The notes under the pieces are model-generated. The model was not told where the DNA came from. It saw only the letters and a list, made by a program, of their open reading frames with translations, and did no database searches. From positions 1 to 64,000 of the forward strand of contig NZ_STGL01000009.1 in assembly GCF_004919085.1 (NCBI RefSeq): a stretch of 64,000 bases of DNA. The letters are read 5' to 3'. The translations under genes and the position numbers were made by a program. Numbering within the stretch: position 1 is the stretch's first letter; the number at the start of each line of letters is the position of its first letter. The DNA is from Nocardioides sp. GY 10127. Lineage in GTDB: Bacteria > Actinomycetota > Actinomycetes > Propionibacteriales > Nocardioidaceae. This document shows, one piece after another, positions 42,587 to 51,462 of the stretch.

Positions 42587-43948
42587 ATGACCCCCTCCAC
42601 GCAGCCGCGCAACGCCGCGCGCACCGGCCTCGACGGCACCCGCACCGGCCGGGCCGGCGGCCCCCGCACCGGCCGCCACGACGCCCACGCCGGTCTCGGC
42701 CGCACCATGCTCAACAAGGTCCCCGAGGTCACCCTCTGGTTCTGGGTGATCAAGATCCTCTGCACCACGGTCGGCGAGAGCTTCGCGGACTGGATCAACA
42801 TGCAGCTCGGCGTCGGCCTGGTCGGCACGGCGGTGCTGTTCACGGTCGTGTTCGCCGTGGTCCTCACCGTGCAGATGCGGCTGCGCCGCTACGTGGCCGG
42901 CGTCTACTGGCTCACCGTCGTGGTGGTGAGCGTGACCGGCACGCTCTACACCGACCTGCTCACCGACCAGCTCGGGGTGCCGCTGTGGTTCAGCACGACG
43001 GTCTTCTCGGTGCTGCTCGCCGGCGTGTTCGGCGTCTGGTGGCTCCGGGAGCGCACGCTGTCGATCCACAGCATCACCACCACCCCGCGCGAGGCGTTCT
43101 ACTGGCTCGCCGTCCTCGTCACGTTCGCGCTGGGCACGGCGACCGGTGACTGGACCCTCGAGCTCACCGGCTGGGGCCCCGGCGTCTCGGTCCTGCTGCC
43201 GCTGAGCCTCATCGCGATCGTCACGGTCCTCTGGCGCGGCGGCGCCAACCCGGTGCTCGCGTTCTGGGTGGCCTACATCCTCACCCGCCCCCTCGGCGCG
43301 AACATCGGCGACTGGCTCGCCAGCCCCCGCAGCGAGCAGGGCCTGGGCCTCGGCACGCTCGGCACCAGCCTCGTCTTCCTCGCCGCGATCCTCGCGACGG
43401 TCGTCCTGCTCACCATCACGCGGGTCGACGTCGCCGAGGAGGACGGGCCGGGGGCCGGCACGGGCGAGCAGCAGGACGCTCCGGTCCGGCCAGGCCGCGA
43501 GCGCGCGATGCTCGGCGTCCTGCTCGTCGTGGCCGTGGCGACCGTGGCCCTCCTGACGTGGGCCGACCACCAGCCGCACGTGAGCGCGCTGGACGCCGAG
43601 GAGGGCAGCGCGCCCGCCTGCTCCTCGGCCGCCCTCGACCCGTCGGCTGCGGCCCCGGCCGCGGCGAAGGACTTCCCCGCCGCCTCGATGGCCGACTACC
43701 GCACCATCACCACCGACACCCTCGCCCTGGTCGACCAGGGCGACCAGGCCGGCGCCCAGACGCGGATCACCGACCTCGAGACCGCCTGGGACGACGACGA
43801 GTCGACCCTCCAGCCGATGGACTGCGCGGCCTGGACGACGCTGGACGGCCAGATCGACGACGCCCTGACCGCCGTGCGCGCCTCGAGCCCGCAGCAGGCG
43901 GACGAGGACCAGGCTCTCCGGACGCTCCTCACCACGCTGGGGGGCTGA
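42587..43948 (+). CDS. COG4705 family membrane protein with C-terminal extracytoplasmic extension
   Basis: 453 residues. After a basic tail, the membrane part repeats the motifs of its paralogue: KILCTTVGESFADW, VSVTGTLYTD, TFALGTATGDW, TRPLGANIGDW. An additional helix (AMLGVLLVVAVATVALLTWA) then leads to a roughly 120-residue acidic helical domain (SMADYRTITTDTLALVDQGDQAGAQTRITDLETAWDD...) with two Cys. The paralogue lacks this domain. It is followed by a DUF2231 gene and a two-component system on the same strand. The role is unknown; a sensor or transporter function is inferred. Confidence 0.85.
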   Translation: MTPSTQPRNAARTGLDGTRTGRAGGPRTGRHDAHAGLGRTMLNKVPEVTLWFWVIKILCTTVGESFADWINMQLGVGLVGTAVLFTVVFAVVLTVQMRLRRYVAGVYWLTVVVVSVTGTLYTDLLTDQLGVPLWFSTTVFSVLLAGVFGVWWLRERTLSIHSITTTPREAFYWLAVLVTFALGTATGDWTLELTGWGPGVSVLLPLSLIAIVTVLWRGGANPVLAFWVAYILTRPLGANIGDWLASPRSEQGLGLGTLGTSLVFLAAILATVVLLTITRVDVAEEDGPGAGTGEQQDAPVRPGRERAMLGVLLVVAVATVALLTWADHQPHVSALDAEEGSAPACSSAALDPSAAAPAAAKDFPAASMADYRTITTDTLALVDQGDQAGAQTRITDLETAWDDDESTLQPMDCAAWTTLDGQIDDALTAVRASSPQQADEDQALRTLLTTLGG

Positions 43949-44025
43949 GCACGCTGGGCGGCTGAGTCCGCCGGGCGGATGACCGACACCCGTGGGCTGG
44001 ACCGGCCCGGCCCACGGGTGCGCGG

Positions 44026-44040
44026 TCAGGTTGCCTGCAG
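44026..44040 (+). promoter_or_regulatory. TCAGG-type box upstream of the DUF2231/two-component genes
   Basis: TCAGGTTGCCTGCAG with flanking G bases forms GTCAGG-N5-TGCAGG, a tandem hexamer with 11-base phasing. It is 118 bases before the preferred GTG at 44158, and 18 bases before an in-frame GTG at 44059. Confidence 0.55.
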
Positions 44041-44157
44041 GTGCCCGGGCGCACACTCGTGCCGAGTCGAGACCCCCCGTCCGTCCTCGCCCGTCCTCCT
44101 CCGCCCGCGGGAGAGCCCCCGACCACCGGGAGCACCCGCCCCTCCTCAGGAGCCCTC

Positions 44158-44670
44158 GTGTTCGACCTCATCAACGGCCTGCCGGTGCACCCGCTCGTGG
44201 TGCACGCCGTCGTCGTCCTGCTGCCCCTCGCCATCCTCGGCGCGATCGCGATCGCGGTCCGCCCCTCCTGGGCCGTCCGCTACGGCTGGCTGGTCGTGGG
44301 CGTCGCCGTCGTGGCGTGCGTCTTCATCCCGATCGCCACCAGCAGCGGCGAGGCACTCGAGCACCGCGTCGGCGACCCCGGCGAGCACGCCGAGCTCGGC
44401 GACCAGCTCATCTGGTTCGCGCTGCCGCTGCTCGTCCTCACCGTGGCGCTCGTCCTCCTGGCCCGCCGCAAGGAGCAGGGCAAGCCGGCCGTGGGGCCGT
44501 CGTTCCTGCCCACCGCCGTCGCGGTCCTCACCGTCGTGGCCGCCGTCGCCGCGGGCGTGCAGGTCTACCGGGTCGGCGACTCGGGCGCCCGGGCCGCCTG
44601 GGGCGACCAGGTCTCCGGCACGACCAACGACGGCCCCCCGCCGGGCGGGCCCGACGGGGACGACAGCTGA
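44158..44670 (+). CDS. DUF2231 family membrane protein
   Basis: 170 residues with four helices. The family's N-terminal motif LPVHPLVVHAVVVLLPLAIL and HRVGDPGEHAELGDQLIW segment are present; the paired His residues suggest haem or metal binding in the membrane. The GTG at 44158 has AGGAG about six bases upstream; an earlier GTG at 44059 cannot be excluded. It lies just before a response regulator and kinase and may be their accessory. Confidence 0.82.
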   Translation: MFDLINGLPVHPLVVHAVVVLLPLAILGAIAIAVRPSWAVRYGWLVVGVAVVACVFIPIATSSGEALEHRVGDPGEHAELGDQLIWFALPLLVLTVALVLLARRKEQGKPAVGPSFLPTAVAVLTVVAAVAAGVQVYRVGDSGARAAWGDQVSGTTNDGPPPGGPDGDDS

Positions 44671-44690
44671 CCTACTAGCGAGCGACACAC

Positions 44691-45410
44691 ATGGCGACCC
44701 TTGGCGTCTGCGAGGACGACGCGGCGATCCGCAAGGTCCTCGTGCGCGGCCTGCGCCAGGCCGGGCACGAGGTCGTCGTCGCGCACGACGGCCGCGAGGC
44801 GCTGACGCTGCTCGGCGCGGACTGCCCGATCGAGGCGCTGGTGATGGACATCGGCCTGCCCGACGCGGACGGTCGCGACGTCGTCACCGCGCTCAAGGCG
44901 GCCGGCCAGCACGCCCCCGTCCTCTTCCTCACCGCCCTCGGCGCGACGCACGACCTGCTCTCCGGCTTCGCCGCGGGCGCCGACGACTACCTCGTGAAGC
45001 CGTTCGAGCTCAAGGAGCTCCTGGCGCGGCTCGAGGTGCTCGTGCGGCGCGGCGCGGGGCCGCGCGCCGTCGTCGGCGGCCTCACGCTGGACGCCGTGGC
45101 GCACGCCGCCCGGACGGCCACCGGCGAGGTGCTGCTGAGCCCCACCGAGTTCCGGATGCTGGCCGCCGTCCTCTCCCGGCCCGGCGAGGTCGTGCGGCGG
45201 CGCACGGTGGTCGCGGCCGCGTGGCCGGACGGCGCGGAGGTCAGCGAGAACACGATCGACTCGTTCGTCCGCAAGATCCGCGCCAAGCTGGACGGGATCG
45301 CCTCGCCCGTGCGGATCGAGACCGTCCGCGGGGTCGGGTTCACCGCCCGCGAGCAGGCGGCCGACCCTGCGGCCGGCCCCACGGCCGACCCTGCGGCCGA
45401 CCCCGCGTGA
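44691..45410 (+). CDS. OmpR family response regulator
   Basis: 239 residues. The receiver has GVCEDD, phosphoacceptor Asp53 in LVMDIGLPD, and Lys in DDYLVKPFE. The winged-helix domain (LSPTEFRMLAAVL..., SENTIDSFVRKIRAKLD, VRGVGFTA) follows, with a short repetitive tail (AADPAAGPTADPAADPA). It overlaps the kinase gene by GTGA. It is the best candidate to bind the shared TCAGG-type boxes, since one lies upstream of its own transcription unit. Confidence 0.94.
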   Translation: MATLGVCEDDAAIRKVLVRGLRQAGHEVVVAHDGREALTLLGADCPIEALVMDIGLPDADGRDVVTALKAAGQHAPVLFLTALGATHDLLSGFAAGADDYLVKPFELKELLARLEVLVRRGAGPRAVVGGLTLDAVAHAARTATGEVLLSPTEFRMLAAVLSRPGEVVRRRTVVAAAWPDGAEVSENTIDSFVRKIRAKLDGIASPVRIETVRGVGFTAREQAADPAAGPTADPAADPA

Positions 45411-46873
45411 GCCCGCCGCGACCGCCCCGCTGGTGGGGCCTCTCCGGGCGGTCCGGTTCATGGCCGAGCATCGAGGCCGCCGGCCGCCGACGGCTCGGTC
45501 TGCGCGGCCAGGTCGTGACGCTCGCGGCGGTCGTCGCGCTGCTGGTCGCGGTCGTCCTGGCCGTCGTCCTCCAGGCCGTCCTCAACACCTCTTCCTCCTC
45601 GGCCGCCGACCGGGTGCTCGACGACCGCGCCGACGCGGTCGTCTCCAGCGTCCTGGCCACCACGACCGCCTCGAGCGGGATCACGGTGCCCGACACCCTC
45701 CTCGACCCCGGCGTCGTGGTCTACGACGACACCGGCGCCCTGGTCGCCGGCTCCGTGCCCGCCTCCCTCGGCCGCGTCTTCGACGACCTGTCCACCTCCA
45801 CCTCCCGGCGGATCGTCCGCGCCGGCGACGCCTACCGCCTCCTCGCGCTCCCCTTCGAGACCGAGGCCGGCGGCGCGGTCGTCGTGATCGCCGAGCCGCT
45901 GGCCCCCTACGAGGGCGACGAGGTGCTCGCGCTGGTCGTCACGATCGTCGCGGGCGTGGTGCTGGTGGCCCTCTCTGCGGCGGTCGCCGGCTGGGCGAGC
46001 GGCCGGGCGCTGGCACCGGTCGCCGCGATGGCCGCCACCGCGGAGGAGTGGAGCGAGCACGACCTGCAGCGACGGTTCGAGCTCGGCGCACCCACGAACG
46101 AGATCCGGGCGCTGGGGCACACGCTGGACGCCCTGCTCGACCGCGTCGCCCAGGCGATCCGCGCGGAGCAGCGCCTCACCGCCGAGCTGGCGCACGAGCT
46201 GCGCACCCCGCTCACCAGCCTGCAGGTGACGGCGGAGCTCGCGGCGTCCCGCGACGACCTCGACGCCGACCTGCGCGAGGACCTCGACGACATCCTCGCC
46301 GCCTCCCGCTCCATGGCCGCCACCATCACGGTCCTCCTGGACGTCGCGCGCGCCCAGGCCTCCCCGTTCTCGACCGCGGGCGCGGCGGGCGGCACGCCCG
46401 GGGGCGGCGCTGCCCCCGGGACCCCGGCGGCCGACGCGGTCCGGCAGGCCGTGGACCAGTACGTGCTCAGCGCCGCGGTGGCCCTCGACGTCCCGGACGA
46501 CCTGGTGCTGGAGGTCCCCCGGGAGCTGGCGGTGCGGGCGCTGGCGCCCGTGCTCGCGAACGCCGACCGGCACGGCACCCACGTGCGGGTGACCGCGCGG
46601 CTCGAGGGCGACCGGGCCTGGCTCGACGTCACCGACGACGGCGACGGCGTGCACGAGGACGACGCGGAGGCGCTGTTCCTCCCGGGCCGCTCGGGCTCCG
46701 GGGGCGCCGGCCTCGGCCTGCCGCTGGCGCGGCGGGTGGCGCGCTCGGCGGGCGGGGACGTCACCCACGTCCCCGGCGTCGCCCCCGGTGAGGACGGCGG
46801 GCCGGGCACGGCGGCCGGGGCGGGCGGGGCCACGTTCCGGGTGAGCCTCCCGGCTCACGCCCGCGTCGGCTGA
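45407..46873 (+). CDS. Two-component sensor histidine kinase
   Basis: 488 residues with two membrane helices (about residues 38-58 and 172-194), an extracytoplasmic loop and a HAMP domain. The phosphoacceptor motif is AHELRTPLTSLQ (His263). The ATPase domain has DDGDGVHEDD and GSGGAGLGLPLARR. The N-box is diverged (PVLANADRHG) but keeps the Asn. It starts at the GTG overlapping the regulator stop. Its 3' end overlaps the convergent PIG-L gene by 19 bases. Confidence 0.93.
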   Translation: MSPPRPPRWWGLSGRSGSWPSIEAAGRRRLGLRGQVVTLAAVVALLVAVVLAVVLQAVLNTSSSSAADRVLDDRADAVVSSVLATTTASSGITVPDTLLDPGVVVYDDTGALVAGSVPASLGRVFDDLSTSTSRRIVRAGDAYRLLALPFETEAGGAVVVIAEPLAPYEGDEVLALVVTIVAGVVLVALSAAVAGWASGRALAPVAAMAATAEEWSEHDLQRRFELGAPTNEIRALGHTLDALLDRVAQAIRAEQRLTAELAHELRTPLTSLQVTAELAASRDDLDADLREDLDDILAASRSMAATITVLLDVARAQASPFSTAGAAGGTPGGGAAPGTPAADAVRQAVDQYVLSAAVALDVPDDLVLEVPRELAVRALAPVLANADRHGTHVRVTARLEGDRAWLDVTDDGDGVHEDDAEALFLPGRSGSGGAGLGLPLARRVARSAGGDVTHVPGVAPGEDGGPGTAAGAGGATFRVSLPAHARVG

Positions 46874-47649
46874 GGCACCTCCACGAACCACTCGGTGCCG
46901 AGCACGCGGCGCTGGAGCGCGCGGGGCAGCCGCACGAGCAGGGACGCCGTGCGCGGACCGCCCGTGCGCTGGCTGCCGTGGGCCGCGATCGCGCGCACCT
47001 TCGGGCCGAGCTGGCGCCGGACGTCCAGGCGCAGGGTGATCTCCTCGCGCGGGGTGAACTTCTCCGAGAGGTCGGGGACCCGGGGGACGGGCAGCACGCG
47101 GCCGAGGCCGCGCAGCAGCCGGGAGGCCGCGAGCACGCGCTCACGCTCGACGGTGGCCTCCAGGAGTCGCGGGGCGTCGTCGCCCAGCAGCGCCACCGCG
47201 GCCCGGACGACCCGGTGCACCTGGACGTGGTCCGGGTGGCCGTAGCCGCCCGCCCCGTCGTAGGACGTGACGAGCTCGGCGTCCTCCTCGCGCAGGACCG
47301 CCGCCACCTCCGGTGCGACGGCGGCCGGGTCGAGCGTGGCGAAACCCCCGGGCGCCGGCGTCCCGGACCCGCTGTCGCGGTGGCCCAGCAGCACCACCCG
47401 GGCCACGCCGAGGGCCTCCGCGGAGCGCTCGAGCTCGGCGACGCGGAGCCGGCCCAGCCCGTGGCAGAGCCCCTCGTCAGCGAGGCCCGCCTCGCCGTCG
47501 GTGGCCACCACGAGCACGGTGCGGCGGCCCGCGGCGGCCGCGGCGGCCAGCGCCCCGCCCGTCCAGAGGGCCTCGTCGTCGGGGTGGGCGTGGACGGCGA
47601 CCACGGTGCCCCGCCCCGGCAGGGTGCGGGCATCCGGACGCCTGCTCAT
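46855..47649 (-). CDS. PIG-L/LmbE family deacetylase
   Basis: 264 residues. The zinc motif AHPDDEALW near residues 20-28 and the downstream GGYGHPDHVQVH provide the metal ligands of N-acetylglucosaminyl deacetylases (MshB, LmbE, PIG-L). It removes an acetyl group from a GlcNAc-type sugar conjugate. It overlaps the glycosyltransferase stop by ATGA, so the enzyme probably acts on the product of that transferase. Last gene of a three-gene minus-strand operon. Confidence 0.92.
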   Translation of the reverse strand: MSRRPDARTLPGRGTVVAVHAHPDDEALWTGGALAAAAAAGRRTVLVVATDGEAGLADEGLCHGLGRLRVAELERSAEALGVARVVLLGHRDSGSGTPAPGGFATLDPAAVAPEVAAVLREEDAELVTSYDGAGGYGHPDHVQVHRVVRAAVALLGDDAPRLLEATVERERVLAASRLLRGLGRVLPVPRVPDLSEKFTPREEITLRLDVRRQLGPKVRAIAAHGSQRTGGPRTASLLVRLPRALQRRVLGTEWFVEVPQPTRA

Positions 47650-48851
47650 CGTCCGGCTCCGTCCGCGCCGGGCGTGCCCACGGGGAGCGCGAGCGGCGCC
47701 GCGCCGACGAGGGCGGCGGCGCGGACGTAGAGCGCGTCGGCCCCGGCGACGGCGCGGTCCCAGTCGTGCAGGACGGGGACGGTGCGGTCGTGCTCCCGCA
47801 CCGCGGCGCGCAGGGCGCGGTCGCCCGCGAGCCGGGCGATCGCCGCGGCCATCCCGGCGTCGTCGTCCGCGAGGAGCCCCTCGGCCCCGTCGGTGACGAA
47901 CTCCGTCACCCCAGAGGAGCGCGGGGCGACCAGCGGGACGCCGGCGGCCCGCGCCTCCAGCGCCGCGATGCCGAAGGACTCGCGGTAGGCGGGGGCGACG
48001 AAGACGTCGGCGGTCGCGAGCAGGTCGCGGACGCCGGCCCGGTCGACGGGTCCGGGCAGGTCCACCCAGTCCATGCCGTGCCGGCGCAGGTAGCGCTCGA
48101 GCGCGGCCCGCTGGGGCCCACCGCCGGCGACGGTCGCGCGCAGCGGGACGTCCTCGGGCAGGGCGCGCCGCGCCGCGCGGAGGACCGCCGCCAGCGGCAC
48201 GGCCCGCTTCACCCGGGTCAGCCGCATGACCGCCACGACGTGGACGGGCGCACCCGCGGGCGAGGGTCGGCCCAGGCCGGCCCACCGGTCGGGCTCGACC
48301 GCGTTCGGCAGCACCGCGACCGGCCTGGGCGCGACGACCGGGGCCACCGCGTCCGCGGCCACCCGGCTCACCGCGCTCCACACCGTGTCGGTGCGCTGCG
48401 GGGAGACGGCGTGCCGCACGGCCCACGGCAGGGGGCCCATGCCCGCCCACATCGAGTGCACGGTGGCCACTGCGGGCACCCGCTCCTCGTGGGCCGCGCG
48501 CAGGGCCGCGGCGGCGAGCGGGGAGAGCACCGAGGCGTGCACGTGGACGACGTCCGGCCGCTCGGCGCGCAGCCGGCGGCGCAGGTCGTCGGTGAGGCCC
48601 GCGAGCTGGTGCAGGCTCAGGCCCGTGCCGGGCGCGCGCAGCCGGGTGACGGCCACCCCGGAGGAGTCGACGGCACCGGAGGAGTCGGTCACGCCGGAGG
48701 AGCCGTCAGGCGCGGCGGCCGGGTCCGGGGCCAGGGTGACGACCCGGACCCGGTGCCCGCGCGCGTCCTGGTGCGCGGCGAGGGACGCGACGTGGACCTC
48801 GATGCCGCCCACGACGGGGGCGTAGCTGTCGGCGACGTGCCAGATCCTCAT
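47646..48851 (-). CDS. GT4-like glycosyltransferase
   Basis: 401 residues of the GT-B fold. The N-terminal WHVADSYAPVVGGIEVHVASLA is the acceptor-side glycine loop typical of GT4 enzymes. VHVVAVMRLTRVKR and the EX7E-type segment (YRESFGIAALEARAAGVPLVA) mark the donor domain. It resembles mycothiol or mannosyl transferases. It overlaps both neighbours by four bases (deacetylase and flippase-like protein). Together they suggest synthesis of a glycolipid or glycosylated small molecule. Confidence 0.91.
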   Translation of the reverse strand: MRIWHVADSYAPVVGGIEVHVASLAAHQDARGHRVRVVTLAPDPAAAPDGSSGVTDSSGAVDSSGVAVTRLRAPGTGLSLHQLAGLTDDLRRRLRAERPDVVHVHASVLSPLAAAALRAAHEERVPAVATVHSMWAGMGPLPWAVRHAVSPQRTDTVWSAVSRVAADAVAPVVAPRPVAVLPNAVEPDRWAGLGRPSPAGAPVHVVAVMRLTRVKRAVPLAAVLRAARRALPEDVPLRATVAGGGPQRAALERYLRRHGMDWVDLPGPVDRAGVRDLLATADVFVAPAYRESFGIAALEARAAGVPLVAPRSSGVTEFVTDGAEGLLADDDAGMAAAIARLAGDRALRAAVREHDRTVPVLHDWDRAVAGADALYVRAAALVGAAPLALPVGTPGADGAGR

Positions 48852-50011
48852 CGGGCCACCGCCGTCGCCGCCGTGCCGGCCGCACCGGCGCCGAGCCGGG
48901 TCCGTCGCCGGGCCGACCACCACCAGGCGGCCAGCCAGGTGCCGCCCACGGGGATCTCCAGGGCGAAGGTGAGCAGCCGGTACAGCAGGACGCCCGCCAC
49001 CGCGCCGACCGGGTCGGCCCCCGCCGAGACGAGGACCGCGGTGAGGCCGAGCTCGACCGTGCCCAGGCCGCCGGGGGTGAGGGCGGCCAGCGTGAGGACC
49101 CGCTCGACCGCGAACCCCGCGGCCAGGCCCACCAACGGGACGGCCGCGCCGGTCACGTGCAGGCACGCGGCGAGCAGGAGCGCGAGCAGCGCGGTGTACC
49201 CGACCATGCCCACGGTGAGTCCGGCCCAGCGCGCCCGGGCGGTGCGGGCGGCGGTGCGGCGGGTGCGGAGGAGCTCGGTGCCCCAGGCGCCGCCGCGCCC
49301 GCGCAGCAGGAGGCGGGGGAGGGCGTCGAGGGGGCGGACGAGGAGCCGGGTCGCCCGGTCGGAGGCCAGCAGGACGCCGACGGCCACGAGCAGGACGCCG
49401 GCCGCGGCGCCGAGCGTGCCGAGCCCGGGCAGCGCCAGCCCGGCCCGCAGCACGTAGGCCGCGGCCAGGGCGGCCACGACCAGCTTGGCCAGGACGTCCC
49501 AGACGTTCGTCACCACCGTGTAGGCGGCGACGTCGCGCCCGGAGTAGCCCCAGGTGCGGGCCACCAGCCCGTTCGCGGCGACCCCGGCGGCGCCGCCCAG
49601 GGGCAGGACGTTGGCGACGAAGCTGCCGGTCAGGCTCAGCGTCGCCGCGCGCCGGTGGGTCAGCCCCGGCATCGCCGCGGTGAGCGTGACGGTGTGGGTG
49701 GCGAGCCCCGCCGCCCACAGCAGCACCAGCCCGACCAGCCACACCGCCGGCACCCCGGTCACCACCGCGAGCACCGAGGCCCAGGGCACGCCCGCGAGCC
49801 GCGGCGCCAGCACGGCCACCGCGCCTCCCGCGACGCCCAGCAGCGCGAGGCGGCGGGCCAGCCGGGGGACCAGGCCGGGGCGCGCCCCGGTGGTGGGCGG
49901 CAGCTCGCTCGGCGGGAGGGCGCTCGGCGCCAGCTCGGTCGGGGGGAGGGCGTCGGCGACGGTGCCGACGGGTGCGTCAGGGGTCGTGCGGTGCAGGTCG
50001 GGGACGGGCAT
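48848..50011 (-). CDS. UPF0104/lysylphosphatidylglycerol synthase-TM family protein
   Basis: 387 residues with about eight helices. Family motifs include LSLTGSFVANVLPLGGAAGVAANGLVARTWG and FAVERVLTLAALTPGGLGTVELG. Such proteins form the membrane part of MprF and are also found alone beside glycosyltransferases as presumed lipid or polyprenol translocators. First gene of its operon, divergent from a second glycan operon; a TCAGG-type box ends 23 bases before its ATG. Confidence 0.9.
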   Translation of the reverse strand: MPVPDLHRTTPDAPVGTVADALPPTELAPSALPPSELPPTTGARPGLVPRLARRLALLGVAGGAVAVLAPRLAGVPWASVLAVVTGVPAVWLVGLVLLWAAGLATHTVTLTAAMPGLTHRRAATLSLTGSFVANVLPLGGAAGVAANGLVARTWGYSGRDVAAYTVVTNVWDVLAKLVVAALAAAYVLRAGLALPGLGTLGAAAGVLLVAVGVLLASDRATRLLVRPLDALPRLLLRGRGGAWGTELLRTRRTAARTARARWAGLTVGMVGYTALLALLLAACLHVTGAAVPLVGLAAGFAVERVLTLAALTPGGLGTVELGLTAVLVSAGADPVGAVAGVLLYRLLTFALEIPVGGTWLAAWWWSARRRTRLGAGAAGTAATAVAR

Positions 50012-50034
50012 GGTTCCACCGTGCGTCCGCCTTC

Positions 50035-50049
50035 CTGCACGTCACCTGA
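50035..50049 (-). promoter_or_regulatory. TCAGG-type box, minus-strand envelope operon
   Basis: On the minus strand this reads TCAGGTGACGTGCAG, 23 bases before the ATG at 50011. With the plus-strand copy at 50128-50142 it forms a 19-bp inverted pair centred in the divergent gap. Confidence 0.6.
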
Positions 50050-50127
50050 CCGTCGAGCCACCCCGGGGTGAGGTGCCCGCCCCCCCACGGAACCGCCAGG
50101 CGACCGGCACGGACCAGTGCCCGGCGG

Positions 50128-50142
50128 TCAGGCTGCGTGCAG
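50128..50142 (+). promoter_or_regulatory. TCAGG-type box, plus-strand envelope operon
   Basis: TCAGGCTGCGTGCAG lies 24 bases before the ATG at 50167 and mirrors the box at 50035-50049. Confidence 0.6.
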
Positions 50143-50166
50143 GTGGGCGGGCGGAGCCTGCTGGAC

Positions 50167-51462
50167 ATGTCCACCCTGCTGGTCCCCCGCACCCCGCTCC
50201 ACCCGTCGCGTCGCCATCGCGCGGTCGCCCCCTGGGGCCTGCCCCCGGTCACGGTGGAGCGTGACGGCGGGCCCGGCGAGCCCGCTGCGCCCGGCAGGAC
50301 CGGCGGGACCGTCCTCGTCGTCACCGGGAGCTACGGCGCCGGCCACGACGCCGCGGCGGCCCAGGTGGCGCGCGCGGTGGTCGCCTGCGGGGGAGCGGCC
50401 CGGGTCGTGGACGTGGTGGACCTGTTCCCCCTCGGGATCGGCCGTGCCCTGCGTCGCCTCTACTTCGCCCAGCTGGCGGTGTGCCCCTCCACGTGGCGTC
50501 GGCTCCTCGGCCTGCTGGAGCGCACCTCGGGTCCGAGCGGGCTGCTCGCCCGCGCCCTCCTGCTCCTGCTGCGCGTGCTGCCCGCCCGGGGCCTCCTCGC
50601 CGAGGTCGCGGGCGGGCGCGCAGGCGCGACGCACACGGAGGAGAGGGCGGACGCCGTGGTGTCGACCCACCCGTTCGCCGGCCAGGCCCTCGGGCGGCTG
50701 CGGGCCCGCGGGCGGCTCGACGTCCCCGTCCTCACCTACCTCACCGACGCCTCCGTCCACGGCCTGTGGATCGCCCCGGGCGTGGACGGGCACGTGGCGA
50801 TCCACGAGGAGGCGGCCCTCCAGGCGCTCGCCCGGGGCGCGGCCGGGGTCCGGCTGGTCGCCCCGCTCCTCCCGTCGGCCCGGGAGCACGACGCCGGAGG
50901 CCGGGCCCGGCTGCGGGCAGCGTGGGCCGTGGGGCAGCGGCCCGTGGCCCTCGTGGTCGGTGGCTCGGAGGGCGCCGGCGACCTGCTGGGCACGGTCCGC
51001 GACCTGCTCGGCACGGGCCTCGTCCACCCGGTCGTGGTCTGCGGCCGCAACGAGGGCCTGCGCGCCGCCCTCGCCGGCGTGCCCGGCGTCACCGCCCTGG
51101 GGTGGCTGGACGGGCTGTCGGCCGCCATCGACGCCGCCGACCTCGTCGTCCAGAACTCCGGGGGCTTCACCACGCTCGAGACCCTGCAGCGCGGCCGGCC
51201 GTTGCTCTCCTACCGGTGCCTGCCCGGGCACGGCGAGGAGAACGCCCGCGCCCTGCGGGCCGAGGGCCTCGCGGAGTGGCCGCAGGACGCCTCGGCCCTT
51301 GCCGCAGCCGTGACCCGCGCCCTGGCGGTCACCGGCGCCCGCACGACGGGCTGGGCCGCTCGCCCCCGCTTCGCCGACGTCCTGGCCGAGACCCTGCCGA
51401 CCGCCAGTCCGCCTGCCAACGGCCTCCCGCTCGACGGCCTCCCCACGGGGGTGTCGGCGTGA
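50167..51462 (+). CDS. MGDG synthase/MurG-like GT28 glycosyltransferase
   Basis: 431 residues. The N-terminal domain GTVLVVTGSYGAGHDAAAAQVARAV is the MGDG-synthase signature. The C-terminal half has a GT28 donor site (VVGGSEGAGDLLG, VVCGRNEGL, LVVQNSGGFTTLETLQRGRPLLSY). It should transfer a sugar to a diacylglycerol or other lipid at the membrane face. The ATG at 50167 is placed by the box spacing and a GGAG upstream. Its stop overlaps the deacetylase GTG. Confidence 0.9.
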   Translation: MSTLLVPRTPLHPSRRHRAVAPWGLPPVTVERDGGPGEPAAPGRTGGTVLVVTGSYGAGHDAAAAQVARAVVACGGAARVVDVVDLFPLGIGRALRRLYFAQLAVCPSTWRRLLGLLERTSGPSGLLARALLLLLRVLPARGLLAEVAGGRAGATHTEERADAVVSTHPFAGQALGRLRARGRLDVPVLTYLTDASVHGLWIAPGVDGHVAIHEEAALQALARGAAGVRLVAPLLPSAREHDAGGRARLRAAWAVGQRPVALVVGGSEGAGDLLGTVRDLLGTGLVHPVVVCGRNEGLRAALAGVPGVTALGWLDGLSAAIDAADLVVQNSGGFTTLETLQRGRPLLSYRCLPGHGEENARALRAEGLAEWPQDASALAAAVTRALAVTGARTTGWAARPRFADVLAETLPTASPPANGLPLDGLPTGVSA

